Below, in pieces: positions 25,807-33,707 of a DNA stretch of 64,000 bases (the first letter of the stretch is position 1; the number at the start of each line of letters is the position of its first letter). The notes beneath the pieces are model-generated. The model was not told where the DNA came from. It saw nothing but the letters and a program-made list of their open reading frames with translations, and ran no database searches. The stretch lies in NCBI RefSeq assembly GCF_002214465.1, contig NZ_CP015101.1:627013-691012 (forward strand), read 5' to 3'. The DNA comes from Thermococcus barossii. GTDB lineage: Archaea; Methanobacteriota_B; Thermococci; Thermococcales; Thermococcaceae. Made by a program: the position numbers and the translations under genes.

Positions 25807-26661
25807 TCAATCCTCCTTAAGGCCGAAATGCCCCTGAACCTCGTCTATCAGCTTGTTAAGTTCAGTGACGAACTCCGGCCTTTCACGGTTCACGAACTCC
25901 CCTATGACGAACTTACCCTCAAGCTCCTCAGGTGACATGTTTTTCGCCCTGCTGACCGGGACTGAGTTCTTGAGGAACCAGCGGAGCATCTCGGCCGGCT
26001 CCTTCATCCTGTTCCTCCTCCCGTACTGGACCGGACACTGGGAGATAACCTCGACGAGCGAGAAGCCCCTGACGTTCAGGGCCTTCTTTATGCTCTCAAT
26101 GAGCTGGTAGACGTGAGCTGTGGTCCATCTGGCGACGTAGCTGGCCCCAGCTGCCGCTATCGTCTCGGAGATTTGGAGAGGGTGTTCTATGTTCCTGTAG
26201 GGGCTGGTAGTGGTTCTGGCTCCAAAGGGCGTCGTCGGGGCAAGCTGGCCTCCGGTCATTCCATAGATGAAGTTGTTAACGAGGATGACCGTTATGTCTA
26301 TGTTCCTCCTCGCCGCATGCAGAAGGTGGTTCCCGCCTATGCTCGCCAGATCGCCGTCGCCGCTTATGACGACGACTTTCTTGTCCGGCAAACCGACCTT
26401 GACGCCGGTCGCGAAGGCTATCGCCCTCCCGTGGGTCGTGTGAAGCGTATCTGCGAGGAAGTAGGGCGAGGCTATCCAGGCGGAACAGCCTATGCCGCTG
26501 ACGACAACCAGGTCTTTAGGGTCGAGCTTGAGCTGGTCTATTGCGTTTGCAAAGGCGTTGAGAACGGTTCCACCGCCGCAGCCGGGACAGAGTGCCGTGG
26601 GCAGGGCCTCCTTTCGGAGGTACTTAACCATGGGGTAGGTTGAGTAGATTTCATTCGCCAT
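25807..26661 (-). CDS. korB: 2-oxoglutarate:ferredoxin oxidoreductase beta subunit
   Basis: 284 residues with LCPGCGGGTVLNAF, GIGCSAW, the TPP motif SGDGDLASIGGNHLLHAARRN, NNFIYGMTGGQLAPTTPFGARTTTSPYR and SQCPVQYGRRNRM. The cysteines supply the cluster next to TPP. The run PTTPFGARTTTSPY is characteristic of 2-oxoglutarate enzymes, supporting KGOR. ATG and the alpha stop overlap by one base (TGATG). Confidence 0.9.
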   Translation of the reverse strand: MANEIYSTYPMVKYLRKEALPTALCPGCGGGTVLNAFANAIDQLKLDPKDLVVVSGIGCSAWIASPYFLADTLHTTHGRAIAFATGVKVGLPDKKVVVISGDGDLASIGGNHLLHAARRNIDITVILVNNFIYGMTGGQLAPTTPFGARTTTSPYRNIEHPLQISETIAAAGASYVARWTTAHVYQLIESIKKALNVRGFSLVEVISQCPVQYGRRNRMKEPAEMLRWFLKNSVPVSRAKNMSPEELEGKFVIGEFVNRERPEFVTELNKLIDEVQGHFGLKED

Positions 26662-27851
26662 CAGGCAACACCCCTTATCTCGCGCAGAATCTCCTTAACG
26701 GTCAGGGGAACGCCGCCGATCTTGTTAACCCCCTTCAGCAGGACGTCGTCGTTGACGTAGCGCTCGACCTCGATTATCATCTGGCCGAGGTTCATCTCCG
26801 GGACGAGGATTACCCTAACGCGCTTTCCGAGTTCCCTCATTCTCTCACCGGGGAACGGGTGGACGGTCTTCGGCACGAAGAGGCCGGCCTTTATCCCTTC
26901 CTCCCTCGCCTTCAGAACCGCACCGAGGGCCGGACGGGCTGTCACACCCCAGCTGACGACGAGTATTTCAGCATCGTCCGTGAAGTGCTCCTCGTACCTC
27001 TCGTAAACTTCGCGGTTCTTCTCTATCTTCCGGTGGATTCTCCTCACGAGCCTGTCGTGGACCTCTGGCGTGTAGACGTCCCTCAGCCCGTTCTCCTTGT
27101 GGGTAGAGCCGGTGACGTGGGTGAAGTAGCCGTGGCCGAAGAGCGGCATCGGTGGGACACCGTCGCCGTGGGGGTCGCCGAAGGGAAGCTTAGCCTCCTC
27201 CTCATTTGCAGGAAGCTTGCGGTAGGTTATCTCCACCTCCGAGACGTCCGGAATCCTTATCTGCTCCCGTGTGTGGGCGAGCACTCCATCGAAGAGAACC
27301 ACAACCGGAGTTCTCAGCTTTTCGGCGATGTTGAAAGCTCGTATCGTCTCCCAGAATGCGTCCTGCCCGCTGGTCGGCGAGAGTGCAACTATCGGATGGT
27401 CGCCGTGGGTTCCCCATCTGGCCTGGAAGAAGTCGCCCTGGGCACCCTTCGTCGCCTGTCCCGTGCTCGGCCCGCTCCTCTGGACATCAACGAGGACGAG
27501 CGGCGTTTCCGTCATCACAGCGTAGCCGAGGTTCTCCTGCATTAGGCTAAACCCGGGTCCGGCCGTTGCCGTCATGACCTTGAACCCGGTCCAGGAGGCT
27601 CCGACCATCGCCGCTATGCTCCCAATCTCGTCCTCCATCTGGAGGTAGTACCCATGAAGCTTCGGAAGCTCGCGTGCCATCGTCTCGGCGATTTCGCTGG
27701 ATGGGGTTATAGGGTAACCGGCATAGAAGCGGCACCCCGCGAAAAGCGCGCCATAAGCGACCGCCTCGTTACCCTGCATGAAGTAGTTGCCCGGCTTGTA
27801 GAGCTTTCTAAGGAGCCTGAGCTGTTCAGGCTCATCACCGCGAATAATCAT
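26661..27851 (-). CDS. korA: 2-oxoglutarate:ferredoxin oxidoreductase alpha subunit
   Basis: 396 residues: YFMQGNEAVAYGALFAGCRFYAGYPITPSSEIAE, EDEIGSIAAMVGASWTGFKVMTATAGPGFSLMQEN, VDVQRSGPSTGQAT. The longest frame goes to 27977 but runs into the ferredoxin-like gene; the ATG at 27851 follows GGTGGTGA and comes two bases after that gene's stop. The N-terminal 20 residues before the motif (RGDEPEQLRLLRKLYKPG) are present in KGOR alpha chains and absent from the second-set alpha. Confidence 0.9.
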   Translation of the reverse strand: MIIRGDEPEQLRLLRKLYKPGNYFMQGNEAVAYGALFAGCRFYAGYPITPSSEIAETMARELPKLHGYYLQMEDEIGSIAAMVGASWTGFKVMTATAGPGFSLMQENLGYAVMTETPLVLVDVQRSGPSTGQATKGAQGDFFQARWGTHGDHPIVALSPTSGQDAFWETIRAFNIAEKLRTPVVVLFDGVLAHTREQIRIPDVSEVEITYRKLPANEEEAKLPFGDPHGDGVPPMPLFGHGYFTHVTGSTHKENGLRDVYTPEVHDRLVRRIHRKIEKNREVYERYEEHFTDDAEILVVSWGVTARPALGAVLKAREEGIKAGLFVPKTVHPFPGERMRELGKRVRVILVPEMNLGQMIIEVERYVNDDVLLKGVNKIGGVPLTVKEILREIRGVA

Positions 27852-27853
27852 GG

Positions 27854-28126
27854 TCACCACCTTACGGCTATGGCGAAGTCGGGGCAGAGGAGCTCGCAGA
27901 GCTTGCACTTGACGCACTTCTCGGCGTGAACGGGAACGGGGTAGTGGACACCTTTCTCGCTTAGCTCTTTGCTCCACTCAAAGACCTTTCTGGGGCACAT
28001 CTCGACGCAGATACCGCAGCCCTTGCACAGAAAAGTGTCCACGTCGATTTCAACGATTCCTTCCGCCTTGCCGGTCACGAGGTAGTCAGACCTTTCGACC
28101 ACGGTTTTCCCTTCGACATCTGACAT
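27854..28126 (-). CDS. korD: 2-oxoglutarate:ferredoxin oxidoreductase delta subunit (2x[4Fe-4S])
   Basis: 90 residues with two ferredoxin motifs, CKGCGICVEMCP and CVKCKLCELLCP, which hold two [4Fe-4S] clusters and pass electrons from the TPP centre to soluble ferredoxin. It is the first gene of the cluster and the only delta in it. GGGTGAT precedes the ATG at 28126. The promoter is CTTTAAATG near 28170. Confidence 0.9.
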   Translation of the reverse strand: MSDVEGKTVVERSDYLVTGKAEGIVEIDVDTFLCKGCGICVEMCPRKVFEWSKELSEKGVHYPVPVHAEKCVKCKLCELLCPDFAIAVRW

Positions 28127-28183
28127 AAGCATCACCCGAGATTTGTTAAGCCCTTTTACGTTTGTCAACATTTAAAGCTTTCG

Positions 28184-28201
28184 TGGGTGCGCATAAATGT
28201 G
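28184..28201. promoter_or_regulatory. near-palindrome upstream of the kor promoter
   Basis: GTGCGCATAAATGTGCAT reads TGC-GCAT-AA-ATGT-GCA on both strands with one mismatch. It lies just before the TATA/BRE of korD, where archaeal activators bind. Weak support. Confidence 0.3.
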
Positions 28202-28276
28202 CATCAAAGAATCACGAGGGGCGTTATAAAAAGGGCGAAAAGAAAGCATGAAAATTCTTTCAAAAGCGAAATAACT

Positions 28277-29251
28277 TCACCACGTCATCAGCTGCCAGTC
28301 GAGGAGGCCGTTCTCGACTATGTAATCCCATTTCTCGCGGCACTCGGGCTTGAGATTCTCGATGTAGCTGATGTCCTGAGTCGCGGAGAACTTCTTTATT
28401 GCCCTGCCTATGACCCTGTCGTAGTCGGTGAGGCAGTTGTGGGGTCCCCTCTTTGAACCAGCTCCCACCGGGTCGCTGAGGATCCTCTTGTTCGGGAAGC
28501 GCTTCTTAGCCCAGATTAGAACCTCGACCGCACTCCAGAGCCAGGGCGGGCGGTATTCACCTTTTTCCCATAGCCTCTCGTAGAGCGTCCCCTTCTGGAT
28601 GTCCGTGATGTTTATCGAGAAGGTATCAGTGTAGGGTTCTGCCTTGATTATGCTCTCCTTGATGTCCTCAATTCCATCCCTCTCGCCCAGGAAGATGGGC
28701 TTCAGCAGGAGGTAGGTCTTAACCTTCGCTCCTGCCTCGTGTGTTATCTCCGCCGCCTTAACGAAGTCCTCGAAGGTGTTTCCCTTGTTGATTGAGACGT
28801 CGGCAATATCGTCGTTTGCTGTCTCAAGGCCGATCGCAACCTCAAAGTGCTTACCGGGGACTATCTCGGCCAGCTCCTTAACGGCATCGTAGCGAACCAG
28901 CTCGCTCCTACTCTCTATAACTATCTCCTCGACGTTGTCCATCTTCGCCAGGATTTCAAAGATTCTCCTCCTCGTCTCGGGTTTAAGCTCACCGTTGTCA
29001 AGGAACGAGCCCGAGGTGAACATCCTCACGGCGAAGGGACCCTCCTTTCCCTCAATCTTCTTCAAAGCCTCTCTCACGTAGTCCACTATCGCGTCCTGGC
29101 TCCACCTAACCTTGGGCGCTGCCGTTGGATATGCGCACATGTAGCAGGCCTGGTTAATCCTGAAGCGGTAGCAGCCTATAGTCGGGAGTATGATGAACAG
29201 TGCCGTTCCCGGCTTTCCAGCGACGTTGTCCTCGCTCGTCCAGTAGGTCAT
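28277..29251 (-). CDS. RaSEA-type radical SAM protein of archaeosine synthesis
   Basis: 324 residues. The cluster site is the unusual GCYRFRINQACYMCAYP (C27, C36, C39), not the common CxxxCxxC. Then FTSGSFLDNGE, VIESRSELV, GLETANDDIADVSINKG and KTYLLLKPIFLGE follow the layout of TIM-barrel radical SAM proteins. This set matches the archaeal family that, with ArcS, converts lysine-bearing preQ0 in tRNA to archaeosine. The TGT that begins the pathway is also in this window at 54986. GGTGAGAGA precedes the ATG. Confidence 0.82.
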   Translation of the reverse strand: MTYWTSEDNVAGKPGTALFIILPTIGCYRFRINQACYMCAYPTAAPKVRWSQDAIVDYVREALKKIEGKEGPFAVRMFTSGSFLDNGELKPETRRRIFEILAKMDNVEEIVIESRSELVRYDAVKELAEIVPGKHFEVAIGLETANDDIADVSINKGNTFEDFVKAAEITHEAGAKVKTYLLLKPIFLGERDGIEDIKESIIKAEPYTDTFSINITDIQKGTLYERLWEKGEYRPPWLWSAVEVLIWAKKRFPNKRILSDPVGAGSKRGPHNCLTDYDRVIGRAIKKFSATQDISYIENLKPECREKWDYIVENGLLDWQLMTW

Positions 29252-29278
29252 TCTCTCACCTAAGCCTCGCTGGAAGTT

Positions 29279-29292
29279 AGGGTTTTTAAAGG
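29279..29292. promoter_or_regulatory. single AT box serving divergent RaSEA and SurE genes
   Basis: GGGTTTTTAAAGGT. Read on plus it lies 25 bases before the surE ATG, which has no leader or ribosome site. Read on minus it lies about 34 bases before the radical SAM ATG, leaving nine leader bases with GGTGAG. One TATA-like palindrome could serve both. Confidence 0.5.
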
Positions 29293-29311
29293 TGAGGGCT
29301 TAACGGAAACC

Positions 29312-30091
29312 ATGCCAAGGATACTCATCACGAACGACGACGGGATTTATTCCAGGGGCTTGAGGGCCGCCGTCCAAGCGGTGGCAGGCCTTGGGGAGGT
29401 TTACGTTGTCGCGCCCCTCTATCAGATGAGTGCGAGCGGAAGGGCCATGACCCTGCACAGGCCCCTCAGAGCCAAGCTCGTTGACGTCCCGGGGGCGAAG
29501 ATAGCATACGGCATAGACGGAACTCCAACGGACTGTGTGATATTCGCCCTAGCGCGCTTTACGGAGTTCGACCTGGCGATAAGCGGCATCAACCTTGGGG
29601 AAAACCTGAGCACCGAGATAACGGTCTCGGGAACAGCTTCGGCCGCCATAGAGGCCGCCACCAATGGAATTCCAAGCATAGCGATAAGCCTTGAGGTCAG
29701 CAGGGAGAAATACAAATTCGGGGAGGGAAACGAGGTTGACTTTTCAGTGGCCTCTTACTTCCTGAGAAAGGTGGCCCGGGCGGTTCTGAGGAACGGACTT
29801 CCAGATGGCGTTGACATGCTTAACGTGAACGTTCCAAGCGATGCCAGCGAGGAAACAGGGATAGCGGTCACGAGGCTCGCCCACAGAATGTACCGGCCTA
29901 CCATAGAGGAGCGCATAGACCCCAAGGGTAACCCCTACTACTGGATAGTCGGCAGGAAATGCAGGGAGTTCGAGCTAGGAACTGATGCCTACGCCCTGAA
30001 GGTTGAAAGAAAGGTAAGCGTAACGCCCATAAACATCGACATGACTGCGAGGGTTGATCTTGAGGACTTATACGAACTTTTAGTCATTTGA
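29312..30091 (+). CDS. surE: 5'-nucleotidase SurE
   Basis: 259 residues. The SurE metal site is complete: ILITNDDGIYSRGL (Asp-Asp), APLYQMSASGRAMT, GTPTDCVIFAL and SGINLGENLSTEITVSGTASAAIEAA. The enzyme removes phosphate from nucleoside 5'- or 3'-monophosphates and short polyphosphate. The mRNA is probably leaderless. It stands next to no obvious nucleotide gene, though a nucleoside importer is 2 kb away. Confidence 0.93.
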   Translation: MPRILITNDDGIYSRGLRAAVQAVAGLGEVYVVAPLYQMSASGRAMTLHRPLRAKLVDVPGAKIAYGIDGTPTDCVIFALARFTEFDLAISGINLGENLSTEITVSGTASAAIEAATNGIPSIAISLEVSREKYKFGEGNEVDFSVASYFLRKVARAVLRNGLPDGVDMLNVNVPSDASEETGIAVTRLAHRMYRPTIEERIDPKGNPYYWIVGRKCREFELGTDAYALKVERKVSVTPINIDMTARVDLEDLYELLVI

Positions 30092-30216
30092 CACATCTTT
30101 ATGTCTCCTAGCATGCAATTGTATCCATCAGGTTCGGTTTGGGGAAGAGTAACGTGCCGGCGTATTAATTTCTGTCCACACAAAGGTTATTAAGTGTTTC
30201 CGGATATGTCCAAACA

Positions 30217-30339
30217 GTGATTCCCGTAAAGATGCCTGTACTTGATGCTCTTCACAGCACTATTAGGGAGTTGGTAAGACGAACGGAAGGCTTGGTGCAC
30301 ACCTGTAAAGGTAACCCCAGAGGTGTGGTAAATCCATGA
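30217..30339 (+). CDS. possible 40-residue small protein overlapping the next start
   Basis: A GTG-started frame of 40 codons, reading MIPVKMPVLDALHS at the start and ending NPRGVVNP with a TGA that overlaps the ATG of the next gene (ATGA). Such overlaps are typical of translational coupling here. There is no good ribosome site and no family match, so it may be a decayed gene or chance. Confidence 0.25.
   Translation: MIPVKMPVLDALHSTIRELVRRTEGLVHTCKGNPRGVVNP
30298..30327 (+). promoter_or_regulatory. hairpin that can mask a ribosome site
   Basis: CACACCT (30298-30304) pairs with AGGTGTG (30321-30327), which is the ribosome site of the gene at 30336. In RNA this would hide the site. It may be chance. 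Confidence 0.3.
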
Positions 30340-30806
30340 AGCTTCGTTCGCTCCTTTATCCCTTCCTCTTTCCTGCGTGGGAGTTCCTGCTCATGGTTTC
30401 ACTCCCTTCGAGGTATTATGTTAAAGCATTCTGCCTTCAAATACACCCATATCCAATCTGCGACTTTCACTTTGGGCCGTCAGCAACTTTCGTCCTTTTC
30501 GCAACAGCACCGTTCCTAATCGCAATCATCCTCGGCCTCTGGAAGAAATGGGGCAAACTCGTAGCATTTGGAGTTCCTTCCCTTGCCGTCGTTTTAATAA
30601 CGATTCTTCTCCTGGACATCTTCGAAAGGTCATGGATTTCTTTTTTCGTACCTGCAACGGTCTCGGTGGTCCTGTACAGCCTCCCAGGTATAAGACTGGA
30701 CGGCCAGATAAGAAGAGTGGAAAGGCTGATATGGATAGCCACGTCACTCATAGTCTCGTTTATCCTCTGCCTTATGGTGTGGGGTGGAACATCTGTCTCG
30801 GTATGA
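30336..30806 (+). CDS. membrane protein of unknown function
   Basis: 156 residues with four membrane helices (about 45-65, 75-92, 100-118, 130-150) and a Cys/His/Phe-rich loop near 33-47. No family recognised. Its 244-base upstream region is more AT-rich and less tightly packed than the rest of the window, which may mean recent insertion or decay there. The ribosome site is AGAGGTGTGG. It ends six bases from the convergent ftsY end. Confidence 0.55.
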   Translation: MKLRSLLYPFLFPAWEFLLMVSLPSRYYVKAFCLQIHPYPICDFHFGPSATFVLFATAPFLIAIILGLWKKWGKLVAFGVPSLAVVLITILLLDIFERSWISFFVPATVSVVLYSLPGIRLDGQIRRVERLIWIATSLIVSFILCLMVWGGTSVSV

Positions 30807-30812
30807 AACGTT

Positions 30813-31718
30813 TCACCCCTCTCCAAAAATCCTCTCCACGAACCACTTCTCGTCGAAGGGTTTGAGGTCGTCGTAGCCCTGACCGACGCCGACGAAGAGT
30901 ATGGGCGCGCCTATAGCGTGGCTTATGCTCAGCGCCGCACCGCCCCTCGCGTCCGCATCGAGCTTTGTGAGAATTACTCCGTCTATCTTAACAGCTTCGT
31001 TGAACTGCTTCGCCTGCTCGACGACGGCGTTTCCGCTCAGGCTGTCGCCGACGAATATCACCAGGTCGGGCTTGGTTACGCGCGCTATCTTCTTCATCTC
31101 ATCCATGAGGTTTCTGTTCAGCTCGTTCCTCCCGGCGGTGTCTATGAGAACGACATCAAGTCCTCTGGCCTTCGCGTGCTGGATTGCATCGTAGGCTACC
31201 GCCGCTGGGTCGGCACCGTAGGAGTGCTTTATGACCTTGACCCCGACGCGCTTTGCATGCTCCTCGACCTGCTCTATTGCCCCGGCACGGAATGTGTCGC
31301 TCGCCGCTATTACGACGCTCAGCCCGTTCTTTTTGAGCCAGTGGGCGAGCTTGGCTATGGTTGTCGTCTTCCCGGAGCCGTTGAAGCCCACGAAGGCTAT
31401 GACGAAGGGCTTCTCCTCTTTGGAGCGTATCATCTCCAGGAGGTCAATCTTTTTTTCAGGCGTGAGAACCTCCAGGACCGCTTCGCGGACGGCTTCCTCA
31501 ACCAAAGCCTTCTTGTTGGTTCCTATCTTGACCTTCTGGCCGACGAGCTTTTCCTTTATCCTCTCCTTCAGCTCCTCGACGGTCTCAAGTGCAACGTCTG
31601 CTTCGAGAAGCTCTATCTCCAGGTCCCAGAGGGCGTTCTCGACGTCCTTCTCGCTTATTTCAGTCTGTGAGACTTTCTCAACGAATGAGCCTAACTTCTC
31701 CTTGAGCTTTCCAAGCAT
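30813..31718 (-). CDS. ftsY: signal recognition particle receptor FtsY
   Basis: 301 residues. An N domain (helical, 1-95) leads into the G domain with [15 protein letters not shown] (P-loop), [29 protein letters not shown] and [13 protein letters not shown]. It docks ribosome-SRP complexes at the membrane. The start at 31718 has GGTG six bases before it. The archaeal form lacks the long acidic N-terminal A domain of E. coli. CTATATAATT (31750-31759) is its promoter. Confidence 0.95.
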   Translation of the reverse strand: MLGKLKEKLGSFVEKVSQTEISEKDVENALWDLEIELLEADVALETVEELKERIKEKLVGQKVKIGTNKKALVEEAVREAVLEVLTPEKKIDLLEMIRSKEEKPFVIAFVGFNGSGKTTTIAKLAHWLKKNGLSVVIAASDTFRAGAIEQVEEHAKRVGVKVIKHSYGADPAAVAYDAIQHAKARGLDVVLIDTAGRNELNRNLMDEMKKIARVTKPDLVIFVGDSLSGNAVVEQAKQFNEAVKIDGVILTKLDADARGGAALSISHAIGAPILFVGVGQGYDDLKPFDEKWFVERIFGEG

Positions 31719-31770
31719 GTTCATCACCTGATGAGCGAGGGACTTATGCCTATATAATTATTATGAAGAT

Positions 31771-31828
31771 GCCCTCGGCGATAGCTGGTGTCATCATACT
31801 TCAGACCCGAAACCGCTCGTCATCGGGC
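31771..31828 (-). ncRNA. box C/D sRNA with two 23S rRNA antisense elements
   Basis: Minus strand, 58 nt. Order: stem GCCC, C-like GATGA (31824-31820), element CGGTTTCGGGT, D' CTGA (31804-31801), AGT, C' ATGATGA (31797-31791), element CACCAGCTATCG, D-like CCGA (31778-31775), stem GGGC. The first element pairs with ACCCGAAACCG and the second with CGATAGCTGGT; both strings occur, as I remember, in domain II of 23S rRNA. TTATAAA at 31851-31857 lies about 26 bases before the 5' end. Spacing of three bases between D' and C' and 11-12 base guides fit archaeal 2'-O-methylation guides. The outer boxes deviate from RTGATGA and CTGA. Confidence 0.82.
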
Positions 31829-31848
31829 GGTTCAACTCTATCCGAACC

Positions 31849-31858
31849 TCTTATAAAC
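31849..31858 (-). promoter_or_regulatory. TATA box of the C/D sRNA
   Basis: Minus-strand GTTTATAAGA just after the stop of the gene at 31859. About 25 bases downstream gives base 31828, the start of the predicted terminal stem. Confidence 0.7.
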
Positions 31859-32308
31859 TCAGTACCTCCTGACGTAGGTTTTGCTCTCCACCACCCTGCC
31901 GTTCTCAAGGCGCACGACGTCCACTCGTTCGAAGCCGACGGTTTCCCTCTTGTATGCTATTAAATAATCAATGAATTCCCTAATTCCATAGCGGGTTATT
32001 GAGTCCTTCACGTACTTGTGCTCGTAGAGCAGAACGAGTCTGTCCCTGTGACTCCCCAGCCATTCCCTGAGCTTTGCCCTCTCAGCCTTTGACCGTGAGA
32101 GCGGGTTGACTATGAGGTAGACATCGAAGTCGTCGCTCTCGAAGGGTGAGCCTATGTAAACGTCACCGTCGATCTGAAACGGCAGATACTCCGCAAGTAT
32201 GCGCCTTCCCGTTTTCCCCCATGCACTCAGGTATATTCTCGCGAGTCTCTTCCCGTCGCCGGTAATTAAAACCGCTCCCGAATTTAATTCGGCTATTTTC
32301 TTCAGCAT
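31859..32308 (-). CDS. conserved-looking protein of unknown function
   Basis: 149 residues, mixed alpha/beta, with SGAVLITGDGKRLARIYLSAWGK near the start and VYIGSPFESDDFDVYLIVNPLSRSKAERAKLREWL. GTGATGACC supplies the ribosome site for the ATG at 32308. I do not recognise the family; the middle (SDDFDVYLIVNPLSR) looks like the end of a Rossmann-like sheet. It is divergent from the nucleoside importer operon. Confidence 0.6.
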   Translation of the reverse strand: MLKKIAELNSGAVLITGDGKRLARIYLSAWGKTGRRILAEYLPFQIDGDVYIGSPFESDDFDVYLIVNPLSRSKAERAKLREWLGSHRDRLVLLYEHKYVKDSITRYGIREFIDYLIAYKRETVGFERVDVVRLENGRVVESKTYVRRY

Positions 32309-32374
32309 GGTCATCACAAAAAACTTTTACTCCGAGGTTAAAATTCTTTCTCAAATTTTCGGCTCCCAGAGAAC

Positions 32375-32389
32375 CATAAAGTATATATT
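32375..32389 (+). promoter_or_regulatory. TATA/BRE promoter of the nucleoside importer operon
   Basis: CATAAAGTATATATT. A start about 25 bases later leaves a 22-base leader with GGGGTGTT before the ATG at 32432. It would drive the four-gene operon. Confidence 0.65.
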
Positions 32390-32431
32390 GCGTTTTAATG
32401 CTATACCTTTGAAAACTCGCGGGGTGTTAGC

Positions 32432-33664
32432 ATGAAGAAGCTGTTTAGCCTGTTTTTAATTGGCCTCTTGGCTCTCGGCGTAGTGGCCAGCGGATGTATT
32501 TCTCCAGGAAAGGAAGAAACTCAGACCAAGGGTGCCATTGCCATAGTTTACGATGTCGGTGGCAGGGGTGACCTGAGCTTCAACGACATGGCCTACCTTG
32601 GAGCTTCCAAGGCCGCAAAGGACTTCAATCTGGAGCTGGTGGAACTCCAGAGCAACAGTGAGGACGACTACGTCAAGAACCTTGAGACCCTCGCAAGCCA
32701 GAAGAAGTACCTCGTTATCATAGCCGTCGGCTTCATGATGACCGACGCGGTTAAGCAGGTTGCCGATGAGTATCCGGACCAGAAGTTCGCCATAATCGAC
32801 GGTTACATTCCTGACAAGGACAACGTCATGAGCATCCTCTTCAAGGAGAACGAGGGTTCTGCCCTTGCCGGTGCGCTCGCTGGCCTCATAGCGGCCAACG
32901 ACGGCAAGGACAAGGTCGGAATCGTCCTTGGAATGGAGATACCTGTTCTCTACAAGTTTGAGGCAGGTTACCGCTTCGGTGTCAAGTGGGCTGAGGACTA
33001 CTACAAGCAGAAGACCGGAAATGACGTCAGCATAGACGTCATCTACCAGTACACCGGAACCTTTAACGACGCAGCCAAGGGTAAAGCCGCTGCCAGGGCC
33101 CAGCTCGCCCAGGGAGCATGGGTCATCTATCAGGTCGCCGGCGGAACCGGACTCGGTGTCTTCGACGCCGTTTCAGAGGTTCTCGACTCCCAGGGCAAGA
33201 AGATGGGTCCGCCGTTTGCAATCGGTGTTGACTCTGCCCAGGACTGGATCAAGCCGGGCGTCATAATAGCCAGCATGATGAAGCGCGTTGATGTCGGTGT
33301 CTACACCGCCGTTAAGGATGCCGTGGAAGGCACCTTCAAGGGAGGCATAGTCGAGCTCGGCCTTAAGGAAGACGGTGTCGGCATAAGCAGCGTTGACGAC
33401 GTCATGGCAATGTTCAACTCTCTCCCGGAGGACACCCAGAAGCAGAAACTCAAGGACCTCGGCTTCAACAGCAAGGACGAACTCAAGCAATACCTTGAGC
33501 AGACCAGGGCCCAGGTTCCGGCCTGGATATGGGAGGCCGTCAACGACCTCAAGGGTAAGATAATAACCGGAACTATAAAGGTCCCGGCTCCGATGGACAA
33601 GGAAGGCATAGAGAAGGTCCGCGCCGCCAAGACCTGGCAGGAAATGATGGAGCTCGCCAAGTGA
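32432..33664 (+). CDS. BMP-family nucleoside-binding lipoprotein
   Basis: 410 residues. A lipoprotein signal ends in the lipobox VASGC (Cys 22). The mature part is a BMP/PnrA periplasmic-binding fold, with the purine-nucleoside binding features GRGDLSFNDMAYLG near the start, GFMMTDAV, DGYIPDKDNVMSILFKENEGSALAGALAG and VIYQVAGGTGLGVFD. It captures purine or other nucleosides outside the cell for the ABC importer encoded next. Thermococcales have a pseudoperiplasm in which such proteins sit. Confidence 0.92.
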   Translation: MKKLFSLFLIGLLALGVVASGCISPGKEETQTKGAIAIVYDVGGRGDLSFNDMAYLGASKAAKDFNLELVELQSNSEDDYVKNLETLASQKKYLVIIAVGFMMTDAVKQVADEYPDQKFAIIDGYIPDKDNVMSILFKENEGSALAGALAGLIAANDGKDKVGIVLGMEIPVLYKFEAGYRFGVKWAEDYYKQKTGNDVSIDVIYQYTGTFNDAAKGKAAARAQLAQGAWVIYQVAGGTGLGVFDAVSEVLDSQGKKMGPPFAIGVDSAQDWIKPGVIIASMMKRVDVGVYTAVKDAVEGTFKGGIVELGLKEDGVGISSVDDVMAMFNSLPEDTQKQKLKDLGFNSKDELKQYLEQTRAQVPAWIWEAVNDLKGKIITGTIKVPAPMDKEGIEKVRAAKTWQEMMELAK

Positions 33665-33707
33665 GCTCTTAACCCCTTTCTTTTCTCCACTTTAAGGGGG
33701 TGCTGTA

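Noticed and set aside
26640-27545. 301-codon plus-strand frame opposite korA
   Set aside because: Antisense shadow; low-quality composition and it overlaps strongly supported kor genes.
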